Notes under the pieces: generated by a model
Database searches by the model: none
What the model was told of the DNA's origin: nothing
What the model saw: the letters and a program-made list of their open reading frames with translations, nothing else
Assembly: GCF_001874525.1 (NCBI RefSeq)
Contig: NZ_LKAQ01000004.1
Coordinates: 1,473,171-1,537,170 of the forward strand
DNA: 64,000 bases
Source: Pseudodesulfovibrio hydrargyri
GTDB taxonomy: Bacteria > Desulfobacterota > Desulfovibrionia > Desulfovibrionales > Desulfovibrionaceae
Direction: 5' to 3'
Part shown: positions 45,103 through 55,003 of the stretch, in pieces
How the letters are laid out: each line of letters starts with the position of its first letter
How positions within the stretch are numbered: position 1 is the first letter of the stretch
Position numbers and translations under genes: made by a program

Positions 45103-46743
45103 ATGAGCGCACTGAGAGAAATCACCCTCGGCAACCTGCTCAAGGAGACCGCCGACAAATATCCGGACAACGAGGCCGTGGTCTACGTGGACCGCGATTT
45201 CCGCCTGACCTATGCGGAGTTCGACGACCTGACCGACACCATCGCCAAGGGGCTGATGGGACTCGGCGTGAAAAAGGGCGAAAAGGTGGCCGTGTGGGCC
45301 AACAACGTGCCCTACTGGGTGGCGCTGCAGTTCGCCACGGCCAAGATCGGGGCGGTCCTGCTCACGGTCAACACCCACTACCGGTCCCATGAGCTGGAGT
45401 ACCTGCTCAAGCACTCCGAGACCGAGAACCTGTTCCTCATCGGCCAGTACCGCGACCACGATTACCTGACCACCACCTACGACCTGATCCCGGAGTTGCG
45501 GGACCAGGAGCGCGGCCAGCTTTCGACCGACAAGTTCCCGCACCTGAAACGGGTCTTCTACCTGGGCCACCAGAAGCACCGGGGCATGTACTCCATCCCC
45601 GAGCTGCAGGCCATGGCCGCCATGGTCACGGACGAGCAGTACGCCGAGCGCCAGGCCCAGCTCGACCCCTTCGACGTGGTCAACATGCAGTACACCTCGG
45701 GCACCACCGGGTTCCCCAAGGGCGTGCAGCTGACCCACTACAACATCGTCAACAACGGCTACTGGATCGGCGCGAACCAGAAGTTCACGCCCGGCGACCG
45801 GCTCTGCCTGACCGTGCCCCTGTTCCACTGCTTCGGCTGCGTGCTCGGGGTCATGGCCGCGGTCAACCATGGGGTGACCATGGTTATCCTGGAGGACTTC
45901 GTGCCGCTGGAGGTCATGGCCGCCGTCGACCAGGAGCGGTGCACCGCCGTGTACGGCGTGCCGACCATGTACATCGCCATCCTCGACCACCCGCTGTTCA
46001 CGCGCTTCGACTACTCGTCGCTGCGCACCGGGATCATGGCCGGTTCCCCCTGTCCGGTGGAGGTCATGAAGCGGGTCATCGACAAGATGAACATGCGCGA
46101 GATCACCATCTGCTACGGGCTGACCGAATCCAGCCCGGTCATGAGCCAGACCGTTGTCGGCGACTCGCTCAGGCACATGACCGAGACCGTGGGCCGGGCC
46201 ATGCCCGAGGTGGAGGTCAAGGTGGTGGATCCCGAGACCCACGAGGAGTGTCCTCCGGGCGTGGTCGGCGAGGTCTGCTGCCGTGGCTACCTGGTCATGA
46301 AGGGCTATTACAATAACGAGGAGGCCACCAGGGCCGCCATCGACAAGGACGGCTGGCTGCACTCGGGCGACCTGGGGGTCATGGACGAGGACGGCTACCT
46401 GACCATCACCGGCCGCCTCAAGGACATGATCATCCGGGGCGGCGAGAACATCTATCCGCGCGAGATCGAGGAGTTCCTGTACACCATGGACGGGGTCCTG
46501 GACGTGCAGGTGGCGGGCGTGCCGAGCAGGAAGTTCGGCGAGGAGTGCGGGGCCTTCGTCATCCGCAAGGGCGACGCGGACATCGAGGCCGAGGACATCA
46601 TCGACTTCTGCCGGGGCAAGATCTCGCGGTACAAGATCCCCAAGTACGTCACCTTTGTCGACGCCTACCCCATGACCGCATCGGGCAAGATCCAGAAATA
46701 CAAGCTGCGCGACATGGCCGCCGAGCTGTGGCCCGACGCGTAA
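45103..46743 (+). CDS. AMP-binding acyl-CoA synthetase (copy 1)
   Basis: 546 residues, full adenylate-forming enzyme. Motifs: A3 [19 protein letters not shown]5 [13 protein letters not shown], the A8 hinge [18 protein letters not shown] and the catalytic Lys in [13 protein letters not shown]. It resembles medium/long-chain fatty acyl-CoA synthetases; the acid is unknown. AAGGGGGG precedes ATG 45103. A sequence of three hairpins separates it from the next regulator. Confidence 0.93.
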   Translation: MSALREITLGNLLKETADKYPDNEAVVYVDRDFRLTYAEFDDLTDTIAKGLMGLGVKKGEKVAVWANNVPYWVALQFATAKIGAVLLTVNTHYRSHELEYLLKHSETENLFLIGQYRDHDYLTTTYDLIPELRDQERGQLSTDKFPHLKRVFYLGHQKHRGMYSIPELQAMAAMVTDEQYAERQAQLDPFDVVNMQYTSGTTGFPKGVQLTHYNIVNNGYWIGANQKFTPGDRLCLTVPLFHCFGCVLGVMAAVNHGVTMVILEDFVPLEVMAAVDQERCTAVYGVPTMYIAILDHPLFTRFDYSSLRTGIMAGSPCPVEVMKRVIDKMNMREITICYGLTESSPVMSQTVVGDSLRHMTETVGRAMPEVEVKVVDPETHEECPPGVVGEVCCRGYLVMKGYYNNEEATRAAIDKDGWLHSGDLGVMDEDGYLTITGRLKDMIIRGGENIYPREIEEFLYTMDGVLDVQVAGVPSRKFGEECGAFVIRKGDADIEAEDIIDFCRGKISRYKIPKYVTFVDAYPMTASGKIQKYKLRDMAAELWPDA

Positions 46744-46758
46744 CGATCGCGTGAAGAA

Positions 46759-46874
46759 TTTCCGGGAGGACCTTCTGGCTGGGAGGTCCCCCCGGAACCC
46801 CCTTGCCCCCGACGGCGGCAAGGGGTAGGCCATGTGGACGCGTCCGCCCGGCTCGGAGAGGGGCCGGGCGGACG
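46759..46874. promoter_or_regulatory. Three successive hairpins between the two regulator-ligase pairs
   Basis: Hairpin 1 at 46759-46798 (TTCCGGG with CCCGGAA), hairpin 2 at 46799-46825 (CCCCTTGCC with GGCAAGGGG), and hairpin 3 at 46841-46874 (12-bp perfect CGTCCGCCCGGC with GCCGGGCGGACG). None has a T-run. They may punctuate or stabilise mRNA or bind a regulator. Confidence 0.5.
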
Positions 46875-46934
46875 TCTGTGCCGGTCCGGGGTGGAGCCCG
46901 GCCCCGGCGTCATCATCCTTCCAGGAGGTATGGA

Positions 46935-47483
46935 ATGGAACAGTACAAGGAGATCGCGCCCCGTCTGGTGGGCGTGCGCGAGGGCGTCGGCTGGACGCCC
47001 GGAGAGCTGGCCGACCTGCTCGGGGTGCCCGAGGAAAAGGTCACGGCCTACGAATCCGGGACCGTGGAGATTCCCGTGGGCTACCTGCTCGACGTCTCCC
47101 GGCTCTGCCGGGTGGACCTGACCACGCTCATCTCCGGCCGCGAGCCGCACCTCAAATCCTATTCGCTGGTGCGCAAGGACGAGGGGTTCGCCGTGGACCG
47201 GCGCAAGGACTACGACTACAAGTCCCTGGGCTATAAGTTCGCCGGGCGCGAGATGGAACCCTTTCTGATCACGGTCCCGGCCAAGTCCGGCGAGGACATG
47301 ACCGAGACCTCCCACCGCGGCCAGGAGTTCATCTACGTGCTCGAAGGCCGCCTCGAGGTCCGCCTGGGCGGCGAGCCGATCATCGCCGAGCCCGGGGACT
47401 CGCTCTATTTCGACTCGGAGACCCCCCATGCCCTGCGCGGCCTGGACGGCAAGTCCGTCCGTTTTCTCGACGTGATTCTATAG
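46935..47483 (+). CDS. XRE-family regulator with C-terminal cupin domain (copy 2)
   Basis: 182 residues, paralogue of the regulator at 44.5 kb: HTH at about 10-55 (GVREGVGWTPGELADLLGV) and cupin (GQEFIYVLEGRLEVRLGG, EPGDSLYFDSETPHAL). Like copy 1 it precedes an acyl-CoA ligase gene. AGGAGGT precedes ATG 46935. Its leader contains the three hairpins, and a weak TTGACC box lies further downstream at 47520. Confidence 0.92.
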   Translation: MEQYKEIAPRLVGVREGVGWTPGELADLLGVPEEKVTAYESGTVEIPVGYLLDVSRLCRVDLTTLISGREPHLKSYSLVRKDEGFAVDRRKDYDYKSLGYKFAGREMEPFLITVPAKSGEDMTETSHRGQEFIYVLEGRLEVRLGGEPIIAEPGDSLYFDSETPHALRGLDGKSVRFLDVIL

Positions 47484-47579
47484 GGTCGGCCGGGGATTCC
47501 CCGACCCGCCCGGAACAAGTTGACCGATTTTTGTTGCGGAAAAAATCACGAAAACTGATCTGAATCACGGAGATAACTC

Positions 47580-49217
47580 ATGTTTACCAAAGAAGAATAC
47601 GCCGATTACAAAGATTTTTGCGAACGATACACGCCCGAGTGCCCCGAGAATTTCAACTTCGCCTTCGACGTCCTGGACGCCAAGGATCCCAAAGCCCCGG
47701 CGTTGATCCACGTGGACGACGACTACAACCGGCGCGAACTGGACTTCGGATTCTTCCAGGAGTCCTCGTCCCGGCTGGCCAACGCGCTGGTCTCCCAGGG
47801 TGTGAAGAAGGGCGACCGGGTCATGCTCATCCTCTACCGAAGGCTGGAATACTGGGTGGTCATGCTTGCCCTGCACCGCATCGGCGCGGTGCCCATCCCG
47901 TCCCCGTCCCTGCTGACCAAAAAGGACATCCGTGAGCGCGTCAACTACGCGGGCATCTCGACCATGATCTGCGAGGACTCCATTGTGGAGCGGGTGGACC
48001 AGGCCCGGCCCGACTGCCCGGGCCTGAATCTGCTCATCCAGGTGGAGGGCGAGGCCGGAAACGGCTGGCTCGACTACGGCGAGCTGCTCGCCTCGGGCGG
48101 CCCGAGCTTTCCGCGCACACCGGACTCCCCGGGCGGCGGCGACCCCTTGGTCATCTTCTTTTCCAGCGGCACCACCGGCCTGGCCAAGATGGTCCTGCAC
48201 AACCACAAGTACGCCGCGTCCCACTATACCACGGGCGCGCTGTGGCACGACCTGGAGGAGGGCGACGTGCACCTGACCGTGTCCGACACGGGCTGGGGCA
48301 AGTCGGTCTGGGGCAAGTTCTACGGCCAGTGGATGGCCGGGGCGGTCATCTTCGTCTGGGACTTCCGGGGCAAGTTCCACCCCGGCGACCTGCTCCAGGT
48401 CATGGCCGACAACAAGATCACCACCTTCTGCGCCCCGCCGACCATCTACCGGTTCCTGGTGCGCGAGGACCTTTCCCAGTACGACCTGTCCTCCCTGCGC
48501 TTCTGCACCACGGCGGGCGAACTGCTCAACGATTCGGTCTTCCACGCCTGGCAAAAGGGTGTGGGCATGCCCATCTACGAGGGCTACGGCCAGACCGAGA
48601 CCACCCTGCAGGTGGCCACTTTCAAGTTCATGGAGCCCAGGCCCGGGTCCATCGGCAAGCCCGTGCCCGGCTGGGATATCGCGCTCATGGACGAGGAGGG
48701 CAACAAGGTGCCCCAGGGCGAGGAGGGCGAGATCTGCATCAACATCGAATCGCCGGTGCTCGGCCTGTTCGACAACTACATGGACGAGCCGGAAAAGACC
48801 GCCTGCGTCAAGTGCAGGGGGTGGTACCACACCGGGGACAAGGCGTGGGCCGACGAGGACGGCTACCTCTGGTTCATGGGCCGCACCGACGACCTGATCA
48901 AATCCTCAGGCTACCGCATCGGCCCGTTCGAGGTGGAGTCCGCCCTGGTGGCCCACGAGGCGGTCATCGAGGCCGCGGTCACCGGCCTGCCCGACGAGGT
49001 GCGCGGCCAGCTGGTCAAGGCCACGGTGGTGCTCGCCCCGGGCTACGTGGGCGACGAGAAGCTGACCAAACAGCTCCAGGCGTTCGTCCGCGAACTGACC
49101 GCGCCCTACAAGTACCCGCGCGTCATCGACTACGTGGACGAATTGCCCAAGACCATCTCCGGCAAGATCAAACGCAAGGAAATCCGCGAGGCGGACCTCG
49201 CCCGGCTGGCGAACTAG
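47580..49217 (+). CDS. AMP-binding acyl-CoA synthetase (copy 2, ACSM-like)
   Basis: 545 residues. A3 motif FFSSGTTGLAKMVLHNHKYA, then GYGQTETTLQVATF and the hinge DDLIKSSGYRIGPFEVES, with catalytic Lys in TISGKIKRKEIR. The sequence SDTGWGKSVWGKFYGQW is typical of medium-chain (ACSM-type) synthetases. It is clearly divergent from copy 1, so the pair duplicated long ago or was acquired separately. Likely regulated by the upstream cupin protein. A large terminator follows. Confidence 0.93.
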   Translation: MFTKEEYADYKDFCERYTPECPENFNFAFDVLDAKDPKAPALIHVDDDYNRRELDFGFFQESSSRLANALVSQGVKKGDRVMLILYRRLEYWVVMLALHRIGAVPIPSPSLLTKKDIRERVNYAGISTMICEDSIVERVDQARPDCPGLNLLIQVEGEAGNGWLDYGELLASGGPSFPRTPDSPGGGDPLVIFFSSGTTGLAKMVLHNHKYAASHYTTGALWHDLEEGDVHLTVSDTGWGKSVWGKFYGQWMAGAVIFVWDFRGKFHPGDLLQVMADNKITTFCAPPTIYRFLVREDLSQYDLSSLRFCTTAGELLNDSVFHAWQKGVGMPIYEGYGQTETTLQVATFKFMEPRPGSIGKPVPGWDIALMDEEGNKVPQGEEGEICINIESPVLGLFDNYMDEPEKTACVKCRGWYHTGDKAWADEDGYLWFMGRTDDLIKSSGYRIGPFEVESALVAHEAVIEAAVTGLPDEVRGQLVKATVVLAPGYVGDEKLTKQLQAFVRELTAPYKYPRVIDYVDELPKTISGKIKRKEIREADLARLAN

Positions 49218-49251
49218 GCTCGCGGGCATGTGCCGAAAACGGCGGCCAACC

Positions 49252-49296
49252 GCCCGGCGGGGAGGGAGTTCCCTCCCCGGCCGGGCTTATTTTTTC
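49252..49296 (+). terminator. Intrinsic terminator after acyl-CoA synthetase 2
   Basis: A long stem, GCCCGG...GGGGAGGGA with TCCCTCCCC...CCGGGC (49252-49286), then TTATTTTTT. The remaining gap to 49532 (about 240 bp) has an AT-rich stretch (49360-49430) that could hold the promoter of the following lipoprotein gene, but no clear hexamers. Confidence 0.85.
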
Positions 49297-49532
49297 TCAT
49301 TCGCGGTACGGGCCGAACAGGTTGGCGTCACCATCTCCCAGGGGCCCGGGTTCGGCCAATATTGATGGAATATGCAAGTCTGTTCAAATGTTATTGAATT
49401 GTGGAATAACATAAAAGAATACTTGCTCAACGCGGTCCGGCGGCATACCGGGCACATTCGGCCCGGGAGGATTTTTCCCGGCCGAACCGGGAATCGCCCC
49501 TCCGCCGTAACGCTTTAGCCAATGGGTTTGCC

Positions 49533-51044
49533 ATGTACAAACGTCTCATCGTGCTCCTTTTCGCCTGTTTCCTGTTCCTGCCGTCCTGCCAGCACAATCT
49601 CGGCGACACGTCCGCCCCGAAGGCCGACGGGCCGGTGGATCTGCGTTACGGGCCGGGCTCCTTCGACCTGCGCTCGACCGTCAATGTGACGGTCGGCATG
49701 AAGGGGATGGACGGGACGGAAATCCCGGTCATGGTCTTCGACTCGCATTACGTCATCAAGAAGGTCGGCTCGCGTCTTGCCTGGAACGTTGTCCTGGACA
49801 ACCAGAATTCAGGCGGTTCCCTGAATCCGGAGCCGTTTTATTCGGTGTCCTTCACGACCGACGTCAAGGGCCGGAACATGGCCGACAAGGTCGTGCATGA
49901 GGTGCCGGGCAAGGACGAACTGGGGCTGGGCGAGACCATCCTGGACGGCCTCGAGCTCCCCTTGGAAAAGGTCGCGGTGGGCGATCCGTCCATTGCCCTG
50001 CCCGTCAAGGCCTTTCAGTCCAAGGATACGCAGATTCTTTTTCCGGAACCGTCCCCCAAGTATGTCTTTGACGGGGTGAAGGAGGTCGGCGGCAAGGAGT
50101 GCTATGCGTTTTCCTACGAGAGCGAGTTGACCGTCAGGCAGTACGGCAAGGAATATCCCGGCTCCATGCATGTCTCCACCACCTGCACCAAAGAGATGCT
50201 TCCGGTGAGCGCGGACAGCGAGTTGACCATGAACGGCCCTATGAAGGACATGGTCACGGTAATAGTCGGCAAGGTGCGTGAGCTGACGGCGCAGGACATG
50301 GCGACGTCGACTGCGGCGCAGGAAGCGAAGGCCATGCACGATCTGCGCACCGCGTTGGACAAGGCTCCTCTCCAGCTGGTCACCGAGCCCATGACTTTCC
50401 ATTATGTTCCCGCCTCGGTTCGGCTCAAGGCCGAGGCGACCCTCACTCCCGCGGAAAAGGGCGAGCCGGCAGTCAAGCTTCCCTTCATGGAGTTCGTCAT
50501 GAAGATCGACACCGCCGCCCAGTCGCCGAGGCTGGCGTGGAATGTCGCCATGTCCGACTTCAAGGTGTTGGGCCAGCCGCTGGAGATGCCGGAAGCCATC
50601 GGGTTCGCGTTCACCACCGATGCGAGCGGCCGCGACATCCAGGGCTTTCAGGACAATACCGGGACGGGCGTCCTTAGCGTGGCCGACATAGAGAGCGATT
50701 TCATCATCCCCGAGGGCGCGTACAGGTCCGGGGACGTGTGCATGCCCGTAAAGATAAAGGGCAAGGCGGCGAATCTGCAGTATGATTTCCCCGAGGGCGA
50801 GGGCTTCGTCTTTCAGGGGGTGAAGACGGTCGATTCCATGAAGGTGGGTGTGTTCACTGCGGATATCGCCCACTTCACGGCCAATGCCAAAGGGGCTGAA
50901 GTGGTGCATCACGGCAGCCTGTCGATGGTGCGCTACTACGACCTCGCGACCATGATGCCGCTTTGGTACGACGGCAAGGTGGTCATGGAAATGGTGAAGG
51001 GCAGCGTGACCACCACGGGCAGCCTGACCCGGATCATGGACTAG
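49533..51044 (+). CDS. Lipoprotein of unknown function (paralogue 1)
   Basis: 503 residues. The signal ends in lipobox LFLPSC. The long mature part is beta-rich, in two similar-looking halves: the first with SRLAWNVVLDNQN and YSVSFTTDVKGRN, the second with PRLAWNVAMSDFKVLG and GFAFTTDASGRDI. So the protein is probably an internal duplication. The end carries RYYDLATMMPLWYDGK. No known family. The next gene is a paralogue with the same layout. Likely an outer-membrane or surface lipoprotein. Confidence 0.8.
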   Translation: MYKRLIVLLFACFLFLPSCQHNLGDTSAPKADGPVDLRYGPGSFDLRSTVNVTVGMKGMDGTEIPVMVFDSHYVIKKVGSRLAWNVVLDNQNSGGSLNPEPFYSVSFTTDVKGRNMADKVVHEVPGKDELGLGETILDGLELPLEKVAVGDPSIALPVKAFQSKDTQILFPEPSPKYVFDGVKEVGGKECYAFSYESELTVRQYGKEYPGSMHVSTTCTKEMLPVSADSELTMNGPMKDMVTVIVGKVRELTAQDMATSTAAQEAKAMHDLRTALDKAPLQLVTEPMTFHYVPASVRLKAEATLTPAEKGEPAVKLPFMEFVMKIDTAAQSPRLAWNVAMSDFKVLGQPLEMPEAIGFAFTTDASGRDIQGFQDNTGTGVLSVADIESDFIIPEGAYRSGDVCMPVKIKGKAANLQYDFPEGEGFVFQGVKTVDSMKVGVFTADIAHFTANAKGAEVVHHGSLSMVRYYDLATMMPLWYDGKVVMEMVKGSVTTTGSLTRIMD

Positions 51045-51079
51045 CCCCGCGCTCCTGTCCGACACTCACGGCCTACGAT

Positions 51080-51117
51080 AAAACGCGCGGTCCGCTCGTT
51101 GCGGGTCGCGCGTTTTT
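51080..51117 (+). terminator. Terminator between the lipoprotein paralogues
   Basis: AAAACGCGCG pairs with CGCGCGTTTT (51080-51089 with 51107-51116), followed by a T-run. Transcription of the second paralogue likely needs its own promoter. Confidence 0.8.
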
Positions 51118-51209
51118 CAAGCCTGTCGCCGGAAATTCCATTTCTCCGTTTCCGGGACGATCGGGCCAGGCTTAACCGCTACCTCTACCTCCAATCCAAA
51201 GGATCAGCC

Positions 51210-52694
51210 ATGAATTCCCGCATCGCCGCGCTCCTTTTCGCGTTCATCATCTTTCTGCCGTCCTGCGGACACAACCCCGGAAGCCTGCAAGGTCCGGCGG
51301 CGGACACCTCGGTGAATCTCGAATACTCCTATGGAGCGGCGATCATTCATATGGAAATCGCCAGGACGGCGACCGGGGAGGGGGAGGAGGAAACACCCCC
51401 GGTGGTCTCCTACGACGCGCATTACACGGTGCGGAGGGCCGATGGTTCGCGCCTTGCCTGGGACGTCGTTCTGGACAATCTGCGGTTGTTCGGCGAGTCC
51501 AAGGGAAAAGCCTACCCCTTCTATTCCGTGTCATTCACTTCCGACGCCAAGGGCCGGAATATCGCCGACATGGTCGAGCACGACGTGGCTTTTGAGGATG
51601 TGCTCCACCTGGGCGGCGCCGTACTGAAGGGGCTCGCCCTGCCCCTTGGAAAGACCGCCGTCGGCGAGCGGGCGATGCCCGTCCAGGTCGCGGCGTTGCG
51701 GTCCGGGGAGATGGAGCTGATCTTTCCGGAGCCGAATCCGGCCTACGTCTATGACGGTATGAAGGTGGTGGACGGCCACGAGTGCCTCTCGTTTTCCTAC
51801 AAGGGAGACGTGACCGTCCGGCAAGGCGGCGTGGACACCCCCGGAACGCTGTCCCTGACCGCCGTGCGGAACCGGGGCATGCTTCCTGTGGCGGAAACGG
51901 GTGCCTTGGCCGCGCAGAACGGCGGACAGTATAATTGCTTAAAATTATTAGGTAAATATAAATGCGATTCGGTCCTGATGGTCAAGAAAGTGTCGAGGAG
52001 CACGAAAGGAACGCTGCTGGATGCATTGCGGGACGCTCCGTTGCAGACGGTCACCGAGCCCGTCGGATTTCACTATGCCCCTGCATTCACTAAATTTTCA
52101 GCGTCAGTTGGGGTGCGCATTGCGGAAGAGGGCAACAGGGCTGCCGGGGTTCCCGTCATGCTGCACCTGTTGTGGGTGAAGACCGCCGGAGGCGCGGACG
52201 ACCTGGAATGGGCCCTGGGGACGACCGGCCGGAAGGTTACGGGCAAGGCGCTGCATTTGCCGGCCGGTATGGACTTTGCGGACTCCGACCTGGAGGACAA
52301 GGATTTCGAGGCGTTCGTGAACGGCATCGCAGTTGGCGGCATACGGAACAACTTCGTCGTTCCCGAGGGCGTTCACCGATCAGGCGATGTCTGCATGCCG
52401 GTCGGATTCCTGCTGGAGGGTTCCCCGGATGGGGCCGGGCTGTCCGCGGACAACGGGTATGTTTTCCTGGGTGTGAAAAAGGCCGGGGACAGGCGGGCGG
52501 CCGTCTTCAAGGCGGATATCGACCGTTTCACCGTAAAGGACAAAAACACGGGCAAGGAATACGCCGGAAAACTGTCGGACACGCGTTATTACGATCTCGA
52601 GACCATGATGCCCCTCGGGTCCGAAGGCAGGATACGGCTGGACCTGGGCGGAAGCGTCGCGAATATCCGGTTCGACTTCGTCGGTTATCGGTAA
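51210..52694 (+). CDS. Lipoprotein of unknown function (paralogue 2)
   Basis: 494 residues, lipobox IFLPSC, sharing with paralogue 1 SRLAWDVVLDN, SFTSDAKGRNIADMVEHDV, TVTEPVGFHYAPAF and RYYDLETMMPL. The middle segment (nt about 51930-51975, residues about 241-255) is unusually AT-rich and uses three TTA codons plus AAA, unlike the rest of the gene and unlike the corresponding part of paralogue 1. Function unknown. AAAGGA precedes ATG 51210. It lies 116 bp before the CotH gene. Confidence 0.8.
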   Translation: MNSRIAALLFAFIIFLPSCGHNPGSLQGPAADTSVNLEYSYGAAIIHMEIARTATGEGEEETPPVVSYDAHYTVRRADGSRLAWDVVLDNLRLFGESKGKAYPFYSVSFTSDAKGRNIADMVEHDVAFEDVLHLGGAVLKGLALPLGKTAVGERAMPVQVAALRSGEMELIFPEPNPAYVYDGMKVVDGHECLSFSYKGDVTVRQGGVDTPGTLSLTAVRNRGMLPVAETGALAAQNGGQYNCLKLLGKYKCDSVLMVKKVSRSTKGTLLDALRDAPLQTVTEPVGFHYAPAFTKFSASVGVRIAEEGNRAAGVPVMLHLLWVKTAGGADDLEWALGTTGRKVTGKALHLPAGMDFADSDLEDKDFEAFVNGIAVGGIRNNFVVPEGVHRSGDVCMPVGFLLEGSPDGAGLSADNGYVFLGVKKAGDRRAAVFKADIDRFTVKDKNTGKEYAGKLSDTRYYDLETMMPLGSEGRIRLDLGGSVANIRFDFVGYR

Positions 52695-52810
52695 GCCGTG
52701 TCGTCTTGTGGCTGAAGAGGCCTCCGGCGTGGGCCGGGCGCGCTATTTACTCGGCCAGAGGATTCCTATACACATCGGATACCTTTGGTTCCCGGTGCTG
52801 CAGACAACTT

Positions 52811-55003
52811 ATGCCCATACGACTGACTCGCATTCTACGCACGGCCCTGGCGGCTGGAGCGGCCGTCCTTTTCCTGGTGGCCCTGGCCGTTCCCCGCGCC
52901 CGGTGCGCGGACTCCCCCGTGGTCATCAACGAGATATTCGTGGACGGCTCGTCCAACTATCAGGACTGGGTCGAATTGTACAACCGGAGCGACGGGCCGG
53001 TCTCCCTCAAGGGGTATGCCCTGACCGACGACCTGGAGGAGCGGAGCTGGACCGTGAAGGATGATTTCATCCTCGCCCCCGGCGGCTTCAAGGTGTTCTA
53101 TTGCGACGGACAGGGGCTTTACGACCATGTCGGGTTCAGGCTGGACAGCATCAGCGGCGAGGTCGGCCTGTTCTCGCCGCGCGGCGCGCTCGTCGATTCC
53201 ATGACCTACGACGGCCTGCCCCGGTTTTTCTCCCTGGGCCGCTGGCCCGACGGTGACGGCGATTTCGCCATCCACGCCAGCCCGACCAAGGGAAGCGCCA
53301 ATTCCGAGAGCCGGACCTACATGCGGGACTCCCTGGGGGCGCCCGTCTCGTTCTCCCGCCCCTCGGGACGCTGCACCGCTCCTTTCGACCTGGTCCTGTC
53401 CGCCCCGGACGGGCTGGGCGTGCGCTTCACCACGGACGGCTCCCTGCCCGGCCCGGATTCGCCCGAATACGGCGCGCCCGTGCGCATCGACGAAACCACC
53501 GTGGTACGGGCCTCGGCCGTGACCCCGGAGGGCAGGATGTTCACACCCGCCACCCGGTCCTATCTGTTCGGCGAACACACCCTGTTGCCCGTGGTCTCCG
53601 TGGTCACGGCCCCCGACAACCTGTGGGACCCGGAAGTGGGCATCTACGCCGAGGGAACCTCGGGCAAGGACGGCGTGGGCAATTCGCAGAACTGGCGGCA
53701 CAACTGGCGCAGGCCCGTGCACCTCGATTATCTATCCCCGGAAGGGGACTGGCAGGCGGACGGCAGGATGCGCATCTTCGGCGGGGCCTCCCGGGGGCGG
53801 CCCCAGAAGTCCCTGGCCGTCTACACCACCAGCCGGGACGAGCCCTACGGCATCCGCCACAGCCTCTTCCCGGGCGATCCTCGGGACCGCTACGCCGGGC
53901 TCCTTTTGCGCAACGGAGGGGACGCCTGGCTGCGCACTCAGTTCCGAGACGCCTTCCAGCACGTCCTGGTCCAGGGCCGGGTGGCCTGCGACACCATGCC
54001 GTACCGTCCGGTGATCGTCTATCTCAACGGCCGCTACTGGGGCCTCTACGGGCTGCGGGAACTGATGATCCGCAAGAACCTGCTGGCCCGCCACGGCCTG
54101 GCGGTGCAGCCTATCGATATGATGGATGGGGGCGGCGAGGTCGGCTCGGACAAGGGGCCCTTCGCGGACATGCCCCCGGTGCCGAAGCACGGCGACTACC
54201 GGCCCGCCATGGCGGCACTGGATATCGACGCCTATCTCGACTACGTTGCGGTGGAGACCTATTCCGGCAACCCGGACTGGCCCGACGGCAACATCAAGGC
54301 GTGGCGGCCGAGGTCCGGGGCCCTCAAGTGGCAGTGGATCCTCTTCGACCTGGACCGGGGATTCAACGGCAAGCGAGGGCTGCCGGCGGACCGGGACCCC
54401 TTCGCCATTCTCTACGACCGGCGCGGGGGCAATGGGCTGATGTTTTCGGAACTGGCCGAAAACAGGATGTTCGTCAGGGATTTCTGCGCCCGGCTCGCGG
54501 TCCACATGCTGACCACCTTCGCGCCCAAGCGGGCCCTGGGCATACTGGACCGCATGGCCGGGGACGTCCGGCCCGAGATGGAACGCCATATCGACCGCTG
54601 GCGCTGGGACTGGAAGATCGACCGCCTGTTCATGACCCCGAAGGACTGGGAGGCGAATCTCGACCAGCTGCGCGAGTACGTCCGCAAGCGCCCGCAGGCC
54701 ATGCTGGACATCCTGGACAAACGGTTCGGCGTGGGCGGGCCCGTGGACGTCTCCGTCCGGGTGGCCAGACAGGGCAGGGGGCGCATCCTGGCCGAGGGGG
54801 TGGTCCTGGACGACGGGCGGCTCGAAGGGCCGGTGCCCGGAGGCCTGGACATCGTCCTCACGGCGGAGCCAGCGCCGGGGTATGTTTTCAAGGGCTGGGC
54901 AGGCCGTCCGGGCGTCGGCCCGCAGATACGCGTCAAGCCGGGGATCCCCTTCGAGGACACCGCCATTTTCGAACCCAATGATGATAAAAGAGAAGAATCA
55001 TGA
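52811..55003 (+). CDS. CotH-family protein with lamin-tail domain
   Basis: 730 residues, secreted (signal to about 33). Order: lamin-tail domain (VVINEIFVDGSSNYQDWVEL, about 36-140), a chitobiase-type beta domain with FTTDGSLPGPDSPEYG (about 200-255), and a CotH kinase-like core with YLNGRYWGLYGLRELMIRKN, YSGNPDWPDGNIKAW and the catalytic WQWILFDLDRGFNG. A C-terminal InlB-like repeat (APGYVFKGWAG) ends it. CotH proteins phosphorylate secreted proteins, by the spore-coat precedent. It overlaps the DUF4956 gene by 4 bp. Confidence 0.9.
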   Translation: MPIRLTRILRTALAAGAAVLFLVALAVPRARCADSPVVINEIFVDGSSNYQDWVELYNRSDGPVSLKGYALTDDLEERSWTVKDDFILAPGGFKVFYCDGQGLYDHVGFRLDSISGEVGLFSPRGALVDSMTYDGLPRFFSLGRWPDGDGDFAIHASPTKGSANSESRTYMRDSLGAPVSFSRPSGRCTAPFDLVLSAPDGLGVRFTTDGSLPGPDSPEYGAPVRIDETTVVRASAVTPEGRMFTPATRSYLFGEHTLLPVVSVVTAPDNLWDPEVGIYAEGTSGKDGVGNSQNWRHNWRRPVHLDYLSPEGDWQADGRMRIFGGASRGRPQKSLAVYTTSRDEPYGIRHSLFPGDPRDRYAGLLLRNGGDAWLRTQFRDAFQHVLVQGRVACDTMPYRPVIVYLNGRYWGLYGLRELMIRKNLLARHGLAVQPIDMMDGGGEVGSDKGPFADMPPVPKHGDYRPAMAALDIDAYLDYVAVETYSGNPDWPDGNIKAWRPRSGALKWQWILFDLDRGFNGKRGLPADRDPFAILYDRRGGNGLMFSELAENRMFVRDFCARLAVHMLTTFAPKRALGILDRMAGDVRPEMERHIDRWRWDWKIDRLFMTPKDWEANLDQLREYVRKRPQAMLDILDKRFGVGGPVDVSVRVARQGRGRILAEGVVLDDGRLEGPVPGGLDIVLTAEPAPGYVFKGWAGRPGVGPQIRVKPGIPFEDTAIFEPNDDKREES

